DNA of 64,000 nucleotides from Xylocopa sonorina. Its lineage: Eukaryota; Arthropoda; Insecta; Hymenoptera; Apidae. The notes beneath the pieces were generated by a model, which saw nothing but the letters and a program-made list of their open reading frames with translations, had not been told where the DNA came from and ran no database searches. The translations under genes and the position numbers were made by a program. Position 1 is the stretch's first letter; each line of letters opens with the position of its first letter. The stretch covers positions 8,011,001 to 8,075,000 of the forward strand of contig NC_135198.1 of assembly GCF_050948175.1 (NCBI RefSeq), read 5' to 3'. Shown here one piece after another: positions 51,577 through 64,000 of this stretch.

Positions 51577-52414
51577 GGAAATATAATTTTTGGGTGTTTT
51601 TTGTTGTTGCTGTGTTTCTAGTTGATATTGGAGCGTTTGGATTGGTATTTTGTCAGGTGCCTATGTTACGTGTAACCATAAGATTGTACGGTATTGTGTG
51701 CATTGGTGAAAGATTAATGCACGACCGAACGAAGTTTCTAATACTTGTAACTGATAGATGGCTATCTATCATCTGATACCAGTTACGTTTCGCTCGATTA
51801 ACAAAGCACCTTATAATTTAACAAAGTACCCGATGCATCGTAAACTTGAGCGCGTTGAATAATTGCACTGCAAATAAATGCATAATAATACCATGCCTGT
51901 TGCGTATCTGATTTATCGCTCGAAATTGACCAGAGGCTTCATTATTGAATCGATCTCCGTGTAAATCGATCGCCTCTGCGTGTCGTTTGAAAGTATATCG
52001 CGCAACGATAGTTAATCAATTTCGCACTTGACGAGCGACGATTTCCAGCGTGTCAGGTTTTCGAATTTCTTCGACGGCTGGCGAAAATATCGAGAGCGAT
52101 CGCGAGTCAGTTGAATCGAGACGGGTGTTCGAGCGGGGTCCACTAGGAGCCACGGGTCGCATCCGTGATTTCAGCCGGATCCAGCGAGGAGGAAATTATT
52201 TTTTCCGTTTTGCCGGCTATTTTTGCGCCCAGAGGAGTGACTGACCTCTGGCCAGTTCGCGGTGTGCCATGCCGCGGCGATCGCCTATTTTTAAGCCGGC
52301 GAAAAATGCATAGTCTCCCTTTCGAAAGAAACGGAGAGTCGAAGATCGGCGGAAAGAGAGCAGAGAAAGACGGGACAGGAGCCAGCGTAGCGAAAACAAC
52401 CGAGACGAGGCCGT

Positions 52415-52458
52415 CCGTCGTCGTCGTCGTCGTCGTCGTCGTCGCTGGCGTCGTCGTC
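52415..52458. repeat. CGT microsatellite
   Basis: About ten perfect CGT units, one interruption (CGCTGG), then three more. It encodes Val or Ser runs on the plus strand and an Asp run on the minus strand. Confidence 0.93.
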
Positions 52459-54789
52459 CCCGAGTTCCTCGACGAAAAATTTATTTCGAATACGGTCCAC
52501 GTGTCACGGTCAAGAGAAACGTTCGATCTTCCTGAACTCTTTGAAAAATTAACCAGCGAGATCGTTTATTTGCTCTCCGCTGCTCCCGACTGGAGCCAAC
52601 GACCAGAGGAGGAAAACGGGGAGGCAATTCTCAGGCGACGAGGAAAGATCTCACGAAAACATCCACCGGTGTTAACAAACGACGAAACGTCTGATTAACT
52701 TCACAAGGTGGCATCGATCTATTTTCGACCGCGTTCCTCGCCGTCTGCAGGACGTTCAGTGTATGGATACGCGAAGATGCGTCGGGACAGGGGAGAAAGG
52801 AGCGCTGGTCGTGAAGCTTCTGCTGGAATTCGCCTTTGTTTTCTACTAATCCGTGTCGTCCACGTTTCTCTAAAAGTATGAACACGTACCCACGTGAGCG
52901 GGACTGAATATGAATTTAAATAGTCTAATTCCAATCGACTAGAGGAATTTTAATACAATTTTTTAACAAGTTTTTTTGATGGAATTCGTCAGATTTTCTG
53001 AATCGATGAGAAACAACCCCGTCGTCTTAGCGAGAAGGACACGATTAACCGGAATACGAAGAAGTTTCGAAACCTCGTAGTTCTCGTCGGAAATCACCCT
53101 TCGCAGAATTCATCCTGCGCATTATTTAACAAGGTTCGTCCCAAATAAGAGCCAAAATCGGTCGGCAAATGTGCTGGCCTGTTCGCTCGCTCTATTTCCG
53201 GAAGCGTGGTTCAAGGCTTGACCGATCTACCTGTTCGGATGCATCTAAGCAGCAGCACCGGTGGCTCGCCAATTTAAAAGTAATTTACTTCGAATCCCTC
53301 GAAAAAAGGCAGCTCTTCCCACGGTTGGTCAGCTGGTCTGCGTCCAGAAGCGATGCTCGTTCTCGTCTCTCTCTTTATCATTTCTCCCCGTCCCTACTCC
53401 ACCGTCGCTCTGGCTGTTCTCTGTTTTTTTACGAATTTCGATTTTTCTACCTGAGATCTGTTCACGGGTCATCCGAGACCTGGCTGCCACTTACGGGTCC
53501 TTTACAGTTACGCAAAGAGATTCGGGGAGGCAGATAAAGCGAGAGGAAAACCTTTATTATTCCTACCACGGGCTGCGTGGATGTTAACCCTGAAAATCGT
53601 CTGATGCAGCGGACAGTTACAGGTTCGTGAACAACTAGGTGGGCTGGTGGAAAGTAGCGTTTGAATTCTAATGTTTTTTTCCTTGGCGTCAAATGAAACG
53701 GGGTGGATTTCATTAAATAGAAATTCTTCTTATCTTTCTTTTACGAAGAACAGTGACTATTCTTGGCCAGGAGAAGGGTTTTCATTATTTTGATAACTTG
53801 GGATAAGAATAATATTGGCTAATTAATGGCTAGTAATTTATCGTTGCGATAGATATCTACTCTTCCAGATGTTCTTGCAAATGATATCTAAACACGGTTT
53901 ATTATCGATACGTAAAAAAATAGTACGAAAATGCCCGCGCAAATGTTTATGCTGGCTGATCTCACGGAACGCGCGCATACCGTGAAACGCTTAGCATAAT
54001 GTTCCACGGCTAGTTTATATTCATCAGGGCCCATAATTCGAACGTAGCAGCTTTCGATAAACACTCTATCCTTGCAAGCTAAATTTCAATTAGACCTCGA
54101 GACCACCGTGGCGCAGTGCGCCCTCACGTAAGGGTAGGTAAGAGGGACGTTCAGGTGGCGAGATTCGATTTTAAGAAGGAACAGCTTCCCGCGAGCGGTG
54201 TTTAAAAATTGATGCCAAGAACGAAAGGGTCGGTCGAGCAATTAGAGCGCTGTTTGGATGTGGACTGCGACACGACGGGCGAAACGATTTCTCGCGTTAC
54301 GTTCTTATCGTGCCAACTACTCCGCATTGGCGTACAACCCTCCAAAAATTCGACACTCGAAAATTACTAATTTTCTGTACACTCGAAACATTTGATCGTT
54401 CAACTTTACGCGTAGATTTTACATAAAATCACCTTCGTCAAAGAAACGTACACCGCATTCTTATTAAAAATGAAATCGCAGCTGAAGCGAGTCAACTTCA
54501 TCGCAGAAACGCAAGAAACGTCGCAGAGGACATTGGATCTCGATCTTAGCGACGATATCGAGCCACCGTAAGAGGGAACGAGTCGGACAGAAGAGAGAGC
54601 CGATCGTAAAATCGATCGAAGGGATGAATGGCCGAAATTCGATCAAAGAACGAATCTGTTCGGGCCAACTCTAGGATCTAGCTCTCTCACGAGAAATGTT
54701 CAAGAACACACGTGGTCCATCGCCCCCGGCCGTCCCCATGCCTTTTTTTTCCCTCCCCAGATCGCTTTTTATAAACCTCCTCCCTACGA

Positions 54790-54850
54790 CTTTCTCTCTC
54801 TCGCTCTCTCTACTTTCGTTTTTTCTTCTCTTTTTTTTTTTTTCTTTTAC
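54790..54850. repeat. Pyrimidine tract with CT units and a T run
   Basis: Almost pure C/T on the plus strand, ending in a T run of 13 or more bases. Confidence 0.8.
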
Positions 54851-57800
54851 CACGGGGCCCTAGGATTTTTTTCTTACCCCTTGGCCGGCCATCTGCCGCT
54901 ACGGAAGGGGCGGCCAAGATGCAGGATCCGCAAAAGAGGGGTTAGGGGAGAAGGTAGAAGGATGCGCGGCGTTGGACGAGCAGGGCGAAGGTGCGACGCA
55001 GACAGAGGAATGATAGAAAGGAGGAGATGAGTCCGAGAGGAGCCGGGGTAACGGCTTAAGTCCCAGTTTCGGCTCACAGAGAACTGATCCGTGACATCCA
55101 GCGGGTTCGAGGAACATAATGCGTCGTGGGACGTTGATAGAACGTCACGTAACGCGGAATTGTTCGGGGGACGTGGTACGACGGCGTTAAGGGTGGTCGT
55201 ATTCTTCTCCTGCGATTATTAACTTTCAATTTTTGAACTTCTACAATCGTAGTTCCATTCATCGATGGGACGAAGAAGTTCGTATCTGATTACAGTTTTC
55301 CGTTTAATTTTCCTCAGTAGCTACGTAGAATCTTTCGTGCAACGTAACGTTACTCGAGAACGAAGAAACGTCTAGTACTTGATGCAACAATAATGCCAAT
55401 AATGGTCCCCCTTATGCTACAAGGCATCGATCACGACAAAATCCGCTCGCAACGCGGGCTCTGACGCCGTTAGATTCCCAAAAGGTGCGGTGCCGTTTTT
55501 TAACACGTGAACGGTACCGGGGTGCGCGTTCTCACGGAATCGCTCGCGAGATTTTCCCAAAAAGCTGAGGGAAAACACCTCATCCGGCCTCGCTTCCTCG
55601 CCCAGTCGCGGCAGTATTTTAATTTTTTCATCTCCACCCCTCCGCCTAGTCCGTTCGCTTTTTTTCTTCCCCTCCCCTCGCCCCTGCCCCGCCGTCGGGA
55701 CAGAGAATCTGTGCCACTCCGGGTACCGTAAACCACTCCCCTCCATTCACCCTCCCGAAACCTGCCCTCTCCCGGCTCTGTGCTCGTTTTTTTACACCGC
55801 ACAAGGTGTTTCCGTCCTCGCGTCGAAGTTCCGCCGACCGCTCGGCCCTCTCCGTCTTCCTGGATCACCCCTCGAGCGCAGAGGAACGAAAAAACAGACA
55901 AGGGGGCCCCCCATCACGGAAGTCGCACGTTCGTCAGCGCTCCACGGATTCCGATCGAAGGAATCCACCTAGCGAATCCTCGATCCTACCCCCCAGCAGC
56001 CACGGAACGCAGTTTTTTTACCCCCGCTGCTCACCCTCCACGGTTGCCTACGCGCAGCTAGGCAGGGTGAGAATTTTTTTATGCTAAATCGGACATGGGA
56101 AAAAATCTCTGCCTACGAGAGACACGTTCGAGTGGACCAAGGTGATTAGAAATGGCGGACATGGGAGCAGTACTTGCTAGGCCTTCGGGAGATTACAGTT
56201 CTTTTGGTCACCTGCTTTGGAGGGACGAGAGACGATGATGGTAATGGTTGGTTCATGAAAGTGACTCGGATGTACGATATTCTTCAGAGCTTTTTTTTTC
56301 TATCGATACTGCGATGCGGTTCTCAAGTATTGAGTGAAAATAGCGCGAACCGGTTTTTCATTTTTCAGAGTGTTCTGAAATATGAACGCGGAGTCGAGCG
56401 TGCTTTTCCATCTTTTTAAGTAAAGTTTAAAGCGCTCCGTGGGGCTCCGAAAATAATCTAATCCGGTGAAACAATTTTATTTCTCCATCGCGGACGGCTC
56501 TATTGATTTGCGCTGACATTTGTCTTGGATGTTCAAAATGTTCGAACATTTTATCGGAGACGGTCGAGGACAGAGAGGGCGAGAGGAAATCGAAGCTACG
56601 GCAAATACATTGGAAATGCAAAAAGGAGCTCGATGGCTCGGCGTTGCCCGCCTCTCGATGATTTAGGAAACCGATGAATCATCGATAGAGCGCGACCCAC
56701 GCTGGGCTGATTCGCGAATGGAGGAGCACGAGGATCCCGCGGACGTTGATCATCGAGGCGAACGGTGGATTTATAGAGTATTCGGTTCGACTCGACAATT
56801 TTTCGCCCAGCTCCGTGCCAAGGAAAACACAGAGACTGGACTTTGTCCTTTTTTCCGCCGCCCCATCGATGGGATTGGAAACCGTGCCCGTTCGCGTAAG
56901 ACGTTACCCCCTCATTTTTTCACATCGCGGTTCAACGACCCGCGGAAGACCCAGGGTCCAGGATATTCTGTCGTTCGTGCCAAGGATCGAGCAGCTGCGA
57001 GTTTCCGCTGTAAATTAGTGATCAGTCCTGGTGCAAATTTTTAAGAAGCCCGCCTTTAAATAGCCGGTTACGAAAATCCCGACGAAAATACCTCGGGGCG
57101 ACGACACGAGGAGGGAAGACGATCAGCCGGCTCCAGTCACGCCACGATTTTCCTCTACCCCGAAAACAGTTTCTGGCGCGAGGAACGCGGCAGGACCAGG
57201 GCCTGGCTAACCCTTGCGAGGAGGATGGCCCAAACACCCTTGGCAAGGGGTCTCAATCTCTCCGGTTATATTTGGTCTCCGACTACGCTACTCCCGGGCA
57301 CACATGCCGCATTGGCGTAGCCAAAGGTCGAGAACAGCGGTCAAACGGTTTTTCAACTTTAACAGAAAGTCATTTTAGTTTGATTGCAATTCATGAGCGA
57401 TAGGAAGGTTCGTATGAGAAACGATGGTACTTGAAATATCGTGGACTGCAGTAGCGAGAGTGTAGCTATTTAAACAGGAGCGCGAACTTAATGCTTCTTA
57501 CTCGTTATCTACCTGGAACGCAACGAACTTTGCTACTCGAAAACACGGAGCAACAGACGCGCCTACGTCATACGATATCGTTCGAAGGAGGCGTTATCAG
57601 ACGCGGAACTGCGGTTCACAATAAGGCCAGTGTCGACAAAGATGTCCAAACGCAAACTGAGGCAGCGCGATATCGTAGCGTTGCGTCAGTAAGGCGAACC
57701 CCTTTGGGGCCCAAGGCGCGGCCCGTTCGCACCTGCGAGAGATTACGATGCCCCGCGACGTCGCGCGATCCTCCGACCAAGGCGAGCCCTGCCACGTATC

Positions 57801-57890
57801 TGGCCAACCGACATTCTGCCGCGAACGGCTCAGACAGGAAGCCTATAACGTCAGTGCGGTTTCGTTCGACCTCTTGACCATCCCTGGTCA

Positions 57891-57910
57891 CCCATATGTA
57901 TATATATATA
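57891..57910. repeat. TA microsatellite
   Basis: CATATGTA followed by seven TA units. Confidence 0.88.
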
Positions 57911-60446
57911 CCAACGCGACGACGCGCAGCCGCTTTGGGGACGCGTTCGCTTTTATCTTCGCTCCTCCGCGCGGTCCTCCTCGACCCCCCTTTTGGCCGC
58001 CGTTTTACGACGGACTCGCAGCAGAGGACGAGCTGAAACACGGCCCAGCCTGCCGCGTCGAAGGGAAGACGAAGAGGGAGCGATAAACTCCCACGAAGAG
58101 CTGGACGCGGGCAACGAAAAGCGCACCGAAACCATTCGTCCGCCCCGTCTTGGTCGTCGCCGTGGCGAGGCACATGTGCACGTCGCCGAGTCGCCAGACA
58201 GATCTTTTTTGTCCCGAAGTAAAAATAATCTTTAAAACCCCGAACAGGATGCGTTGTTAGGGTTGGTGTGAGCGAGACGGAGCGAGAGAGGGAGGGTGAC
58301 GGTGCCACGCGGGCATCGTCACCAGCATGGTCCACGGGCTACGTTTTTTCACCCTTTGGACGATCCTCGCCCTGTAACGGGTGTCCGAAATTAACGCACG
58401 CGTACGCCTAAGGGGCCCCTCTGCGATCCTCCTTTCCTGTGGAGACGCTTGAACGCATCTGTCGGAAGCGACGCGATTCGACGGCCCCGCGATCCTCCTT
58501 GGTCCCCGTGCCTCTCTGGTTCTTCTAACAATAATCACTCGCAGACGGAATTCCTTCGAGCGGGATACTTGTTTTCTTATTAATCGATCAACTGGACGTT
58601 CCTCGATCTTCATTTTCTCCGCTGGCAAGGTTTAAATTTTCCTTCGACTCGTCGTCAGATTTTTCTGTTCCCTAAATCGTTTCGCGCGGAACAGTCGAAG
58701 CGCGTTACAAGTGTCGCGTGCACGCGTCACGGTTGTAAATTGTACGGCGATCATGGGACGCGTTCTTGATTCCACGTTATCGCGGCCTGCTGTTTGACTT
58801 AACTAGGCGGTCGTGCTGCTAAATGGCACACGTGTCCACACATGGCGCAACCGGCACCCAGCTCGCAACGCTACACGCGGAATAAAGAAGTCGAGCGAGT
58901 GGATGGTAGCCTCGCGCGCGATCGTCGCGAATTCGAAGGAAATTCGTCGAGATCGTGCCTGCGCGCGGTTAATCGGACCAGGAGGATTCGACAAACCGGC
59001 GAACAAAAGGCTGCATCGTCGTAAACTTCGCGCTCGACGATACGGTTCCAGTTGGCACCGCAGATGTCGATTCTACCATTCCGCGGTAGATTTTCTAACA
59101 ATGGATAAAAAATTCTTTGACGTGGAAAGAGTATTTAATTAGGACGGCCCAGAAAATGTAACTCCATCGCGTCCTAAGTTTAGCTCATTGAGACGAAACC
59201 AACAATGCAGATACGAACAATCGGAGTGGAAAAACCTTTCAGACGATACATCAATGTACAGCTTGTTTCTATAGGCGCTTTATGCTCCATGATATGTTTT
59301 ACGAAACGCTCGGATGGTTACCTAATTTTCGAGTCACTTATTGGCGGCGAGGTGCGCTCATTTTTTCTTTTTTCTTTCCCCTCCACGCTCAGGAAACCAA
59401 AGGCTCTTCCCATGGGTCAAAGACCGAGTAATTCTCCGGTTTCTCTTACTTTTAATTACAGCGCGCGTACGCTTCTTACCTCCGCGCTCGTTCAGCTACT
59501 TCAGACCTGCTAATAATCAAGAACCGAAAAACGACTTTTCAACCCTCTCAGCCGCTGCGCGACTTAGAAAGCTGCGGTACTCCCGTATCCACAAATTTTT
59601 CTTCGACACCTTCTTACTTACATTCACCACTGTGTAATGTGCGAAACTGTATTCCTGCCTATCGTGCTGGTACCAGGTGGTCTACTTCTAGCAACTGTTT
59701 CTACTTTTCAAGTCAAGGCGATCAGCTACAGATAAATTCCAGTGAGTATCCGAGTTCGAAATTATTTCAATGCTTCGAACGGAAATCACGAGTAATTAAA
59801 TGGTAAAAATTGATATTCTCGTGGTGATTTGCGAATCTGAACTTCGATCGTAGACAGTCGAGGAACCCCCCAAAGAAGTTGCGATTTTTTCGCCACAAGC
59901 AGAGGACGCGGTACTTTTTCCACTCCCGTTTTAAGTAACCGCGGTCGAGGATCGCTCGCGCGATGGCTGGCAGCGTTTGAAAATATTCCAAAGGCACGGA
60001 AACGTCGACGAGGAGGAGGAGGAGTGACCGTAGGAGACCTCTTCCACGGTGTACGTGAGCGTACGTGCGCCGCCGTGGAATCGTAGAAACCCACGGGTTA
60101 AGACGCGGCGGAAAAATCGTCTGAACTTGCGGACGCGTTTGAAACACAGTGCCCCCGCGGTAATGAATGTGGGAGTTTCACACGGGTCAACGGATCGCTG
60201 CGTTTTCTAGGGATAGCGCACGCGAAGGAGAGGAGATGCGCGCGTGGAATTTCTCCTCGCTTAGAGCTGGGCCCGCGCTCGCGCTATATAGCGTGCACGT
60301 CCGTAATAAACTCGCCTTGATAACTTATGCATTCCGAATAGACGATACCATCTATCTGGCACTGCGATAAATTCGCCGACATTTTAAACCGTGCCCCGCA
60401 ACCCTCCGCCGCTGCTCGATGAAGCTGTCCAATGCCGCGCGGACCG

Positions 60447-60938
60447 TGGAATTACTGGACCCTCGCTTCGGTTTCTACCCTGCGTATCGAAATTTATGAC
60501 ACCTCGCTGGTCACCAGATTTCCCGTGGACTTCGAATCGAGCGATAATTGCCACGATGCATCTCTGGATGAGAACAGTTTCGACTAACGCGTGGCAAATT
60601 TTTGAGGACGATGATACAGATGATGATAGATCGAATAAATGAGTGACCATCGAGAGGAGAATAATCGAAAAACGACTATTATTGAAAAGAAATGGAATTA
60701 CTGGACCCTCGATTTGGTTTCTACTCTGCGTATCGAAATTTACGACACCTCGCTGGTCACCAGATTTCACGTGGACTTCGAATCGAGCGATAATTGCCAC
60801 GATGCATCTCTGGATGAGAACAGTTTCGACTAACGCGTGGCAAATTTTTGAGGACGATGATACAGATGATGATAGATCGAATAAATGAGTAACCATCGAA
60901 AGAAGAATGATCGAGAAAGGATTGTTATTGAAAAAAAA
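60447..60938. repeat. 246-bp tandem duplication (two copies)
   Basis: Unit 1 is 60447-60692 and unit 2 is 60693-60938, head to tail, with about 14 mismatches by eye (roughly 94% identity). A central run of about 118 bp is identical. A third copy, if any, breaks off within about 15 bases. The period is a multiple of three and several frames stay open through both copies on both strands (minus frame 60384-61136, opening at TTG), but the translated text has no known domain. It could be a local duplication or a fragment of a satellite family. Confidence 0.9.
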
Positions 60939-61072
60939 CGCAATTATTGCCATAAATGGGCAAACAGAAGTTCCACCGCCAGTTCCATTCATAAAACTCG
61001 ATTCAAGGAAGCTGTCGAGCTTAGCGTAGGGTTCACGCAGTACACCCGAACACAGATCGCTCGAGATATCTC

Positions 61073-61102
61073 GGACAGGTCCGTGTCCCCGGGACACTGT
61101 CC
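61073..61102. other. GC-rich hairpin
   Basis: GGACA (61073-61077) pairs with TGTCC (61098-61102) outside GTGTCCC (61083-61089) and GGGACAC (61091-61097). The inner stem has a one-base centre, so it is better seen as a near-perfect palindrome than a folded RNA loop. Confidence 0.35.
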
Positions 61103-63045
61103 AGGACCCCGGGAGCCTGTGTCGCAGGAGCCGCAACAGATAATTTCTCGGGTTAGTTAAAAGTCACTTCAGATCCTTCGCCGGGCAGGACAGCCCCCGG
61201 AGCCTGGGAAACGTTTTCGTCGCCCTGCCTCTTCCTCCTTTCTCGGCCGGAGGCACGAAAACAGAAATAACGCTCTCGTCCCGTGGCATTAAATTGAAGA
61301 CTACGCCACGTAGGAAATCGCGTATATCCTGCGCGAGTGTTCCAGATTTTTGTAATTAAAACGACATCGATATTAAGAGAATCGAACGAGGGGGAATTGC
61401 AGGCTGATCAGTTGAGAAAAATTCAGTTCTGTGAGTTTCATTTGTCGCTGATTTCGTCGGCTACTAAATGGACAATTTGGTATTAAATTCGAAGGTATCG
61501 CGGGCAAGGTTTCCATCGATTCGATCGCCTTCGTTGGTAAATTCCGGGCCGTTCCTATCCGTCCTCCTCCGGACTGTCTTTCCGCCGCAGGATCTCGATC
61601 CTCGAACGAATAATCCCGTGGAAAGATCCGCGTCGCGGGTATCGATCCCACCGCGGATGAAGGGTTTAGTCACGGAATAATTAATGTGAGAGAGCAGGTA
61701 CCTCCTTGCTTGCGTACACTCGTCTACTCCACTTTCTCTGCGATTCGAGGCTCTGTATAGGTGTACGTGTTTACGGGAAGTTCGAAGGGGACCGGCGTGC
61801 ATCGGTAATCGCGACGCTGATCCATAACGTTCGCGGTCGACTGATGGATACGACTCGTATCGCTTCGTATTGTAATTTTTTACGCGATCGTAAATAACAT
61901 TAAATCGTCGTGCTCGAGTGTTACAAATCGAACGTAAGATATGATTCTCGCTGTTTCCGCGGGTTTGAGAATAGTTATTTTTTCTTTTAACGTCCGATTG
62001 GACGATGATAACGATTTCATAAAGTGCTGGGAAGGCGGTCTCTCGGCGTCATAATTAATTAGAGCGTTGCAGAAGTTAATTAAAAATATTTTAGGCAACA
62101 CGTTCGCTTCAACCCACCCCGCAACCTTCTGCAATCCTAAAGTTACACGCCTTTACACGAATATTCTATAAATTTCGCGGGTTCGTGCAACGTAGATAAA
62201 GAGCGCAATCTGAGTCATGGCGGTTGATACTTGTACGCGAAAGAGGAAGGTAAGACCGATTACTTCGACAACGATCCGAGACTGAATTATTATTACTCAA
62301 CATTTAACATCGATTCACGATCGAACCGATCAAGCCATCCCCTCGTTCGCGACTCTGAAACTTTTATCGCCCACTCTATAATGGATCTGTACAAATCAGT
62401 GTGTTACACTCCATATCGAGGCACCTCCAACTGTTGCACAAAGGCGACGATTGCTCTCGCGGATCGCGCGCGAGCCTTTCATCCATCCGTGAAAGAAAAC
62501 CAAAAAGGGCGACGGGAACGAAAAACAAAAAGGAACGGACGGAGAGGGCGGGGGGCGAGAAAGGGAAATAAAAAAGAGCGCGGGGCAAAAAGCAACGTAA
62601 TGACCATGCCGCCAGAAGGGATACTCCGAAACGCGGCGAGGAAATTTAGCGTGGGCCACGGGTAACGCGAGTATAACAAATGTGACACCGATCGTCAACA
62701 AAAGCCTGGCGCCGCTCCAAGCCGGCATTAACACGCGTGGAAATTACCCCTGGTAATTTAAACGCCTGGCCAGTGTTAATCGCATCGTCACCCTGCCGAC
62801 TAACGGCCGTCCAAGATATTTCCAAAACCATCTCCACGGATTCCCTCCAATTTACCCGCGTCGCCAATAAGAACCGAGAGTTCACTGCTTCGTCGAACCC
62901 TGACCTTCGTTGGGTATCGTCGAAATACTTCTCGGCTACGTTATTCGTCCGCTTCGAAATCTAGCAGTCTCCTCGTTCGTTTAAAACGGAAATGGGAATA
63001 AAAATGCGTCGTGAGAATGGACGGATACGTTTCCGACTATTGCAG

Positions 63046-63064
63046 GGAGAGAGAGAGAGAGAGC
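63046..63064. repeat. GA microsatellite
   Basis: About nine GA units. Confidence 0.9.
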
Positions 63065-63680
63065 AAGAAAAGTATCAAGAAAAACGCTCCGAGGATATAG
63101 ATAAGGTCGATCGTAGAAGCGTATCAAGCGCATTAAAATTTCTAGAAGTCACTAATCTACATTACGCAACGAATTGACTAATTGCAAGTAGTCAACTCGC
63201 GAAAGAGGAGGTACGCGGTTCACCTTGTTTTCGATCTCCACGAATCGCCGACCGATTCGATCGAAGACGCGAGAAACGAGAGCGACAGCGGCTCGTCGTA
63301 GCCTCGCACAAGACCACGCTGACGAGCGCCCAGCCGAGAGGGATGAAAGCTCGCCTGTGCGACGGGGGGTGAAATTTCCGAAAGAGGAGAAAAAAGAGAA
63401 ACCGCAACCCTCCGAAACGGCGAGTAGTCGCGCGAGGACACCGCGTCACCGTCGCGGAACTGTCGGTCCGATCGCTCGAAAGACTCGCGGGCCCCTAAAC
63501 CCAGACGGAGAGGGAACGATCGAGGCGGACACACGGGGGCCGTGAGCGCGAGAAAGAGCCGTCGAGGCGGTGGGGAAAACGGAGTCGGCTGGCAGAGTAC
63601 GCGCACGAGTGTACACACAGTGTAGCCCGCGCGCGTGTAACTGCACGCGGAGGGAAAGACAGCGAGAGAAAGAGACAGGG

Positions 63681-63709
63681 AGCGAGAGAGAGAGAGAGAG
63701 AGAGAGAGA
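63681..63709. repeat. GA microsatellite
   Basis: About thirteen GA units within a purine-rich stretch of about 100 bp, in the most CpG-rich part of the right end. Confidence 0.93.
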
Positions 63710-64000
63710 CTGTATGCGAGAAGTGGCGAAGGGAGAGACGAGAGACGAGGAGACGAGAGAGCAGATGCCCTGCCGGCAGACAGAGAGAGAGGCGCCGCTG
63801 GAGCGAGAGGCGCCCGCAAGCCAGCGCGGTGCGAGAGAGAGGTGGAACGCGTTACCCCCACCACGGGGGTGAAAACTACCCCGAGAGCGCGTGGGGTGTC
63901 CGGCCTCGGCGCCGAGGCGAACCGAGCGCGTCCGAAGTGAGCGCAGTGCCCGACACACCAGGTCCCGCACGGCACGACTAGGCGCACCGTCCGGCACAGT

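Larger units (their letters stand above)
48841..60446. other. Non-coding DNA, no gene recognised
   Basis: 49.2-50.8 kb and 51.8-52.0 kb are AT-rich, and 54.7-54.85 kb and 55.6-55.8 kb are pyrimidine-rich. The longest frames (minus 57616-58335, 239 codons; plus 52165-52698, 177 codons) contain repeat-derived runs, the latter a Val run from the CGT repeat, and no domains. Two TATATA-type stretches (57891-57910, 60284-60293) lack an initiator at the right distance. Confidence 0.55.
60939..64000. other. Non-coding DNA, possibly nearing a promoter at the right end
   Basis: 61.0-63.2 kb shows no supportable gene. From about 63.2 kb the DNA becomes GC-, CpG- and GA-rich. The long minus frame there (63220-63987, 255 codons) opens at GTG and is mostly Ser/Leu/Arg/Pro from the GA repeat. 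A 5' region of a gene beyond the window would look like this, but no exon can be defined. Confidence 0.45.

Noticed and set aside
51378..51776. 132-codon plus frame with a hydrophobic stretch resembling a membrane helix
   Set aside because: The hydrophobicity comes from GT- and TA-rich DNA including the 51553-51576 repeat; no splice sites or domain.
27269..53910. Three perfect TATCGATA (DRE-type) sites at 27269, 49254 and 53903
   Set aside because: About one is expected by chance in 64 kb, and none lies beside a promoter-like pair.
54108..54175. tRNA-like A box (GTGGCGCAGTGCG) with a downstream GATTCGATT
   Set aside because: No acceptor stem or anticodon arm can be folded around it; an eroded tRNA or SINE head is possible but unsupported.
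60384..61136. 250-codon minus-strand frame with an internal 82-residue repeat
   Set aside because: It opens at TTG and merely reflects the 246-bp tandem duplication; frames on the other strand are equally open.
63220..63987. 255-codon minus-strand frame at the right end
   Set aside because: Opens at GTG and is dominated by GA-repeat translation.
1..64000. Known insect microRNAs (let-7, mir-100/125, mir-1, mir-2/13, mir-9, mir-10, mir-34, mir-92, mir-124, mir-184, mir-275/305, mir-276, bantam and others)
   Set aside because: No mature sequence seen on either strand by eye; a covariance or BLAST search would be needed to exclude diverged ones.

Overview
The window looks like nuclear DNA of an insect. 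The CpG- and TCGA-rich mosaic of GC-rich and AT-rich blocks, the many short microsatellites and the lack of any compact gene are most like a hymenopteran, probably a bee. This is inference from composition and texture; no gene pins down the taxon. I recognise no conserved protein domain, rRNA, tRNA, known microRNA, transposase, CRISPR array or bacterial-type operon on either strand. The many long open frames are low in complexity, and several of the longest open only at GTG or TTG. They fit CpG-rich DNA that is poor in stop codons. The best reading is intergenic or large-intron DNA, perhaps with first exons of developmental genes.

Layout. 1-12.7 kb: non-coding DNA with CT/GA tracts, a STAT-like 20-bp perfect palindrome (891-910) and small hairpins. 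12.7-19.7 kb: a G+C minisatellite, a 25-bp element repeated 187 bp apart with a homeodomain-type core (13.3-13.5 kb), and AT-rich DNA. 19.7-31 kb: a nested hairpin (19765-19818), then CpG-rich filler up to a TATA+initiator pair at 30.8 kb, followed by a 48-codon frame and a possible splice donor. 31-37 kb: short repeats and the longest, uninterpretable open frames.

37.0-39.8 kb is the most structured part. Two short blocks at 37.1 and 37.3 kb recur in the same order at 38.5 and 39.5 kb. The first block is followed in both copies by a hairpin that carries one compensatory base-pair change. Just downstream is a cluster of four TAATTGAC sites and an interrupted hairpin. A good minus-strand TATA/initiator pair lies at 39.79-39.76 kb, and its first downstream ATG opens a 140-codon frame through the 39.5-kb block. 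This could be a duplicated structured RNA, a duplicated small gene, or a duplicated regulatory element; sequence alone does not decide.

40-60 kb: mainly unannotatable non-coding DNA with scattered microsatellites. 60.4-60.9 kb: a 246-bp unit present as two near-identical tandem copies. 61-64 kb: non-coding DNA ending in a GA-rich, CpG-rich stretch that could be near a promoter of a gene beyond the window.
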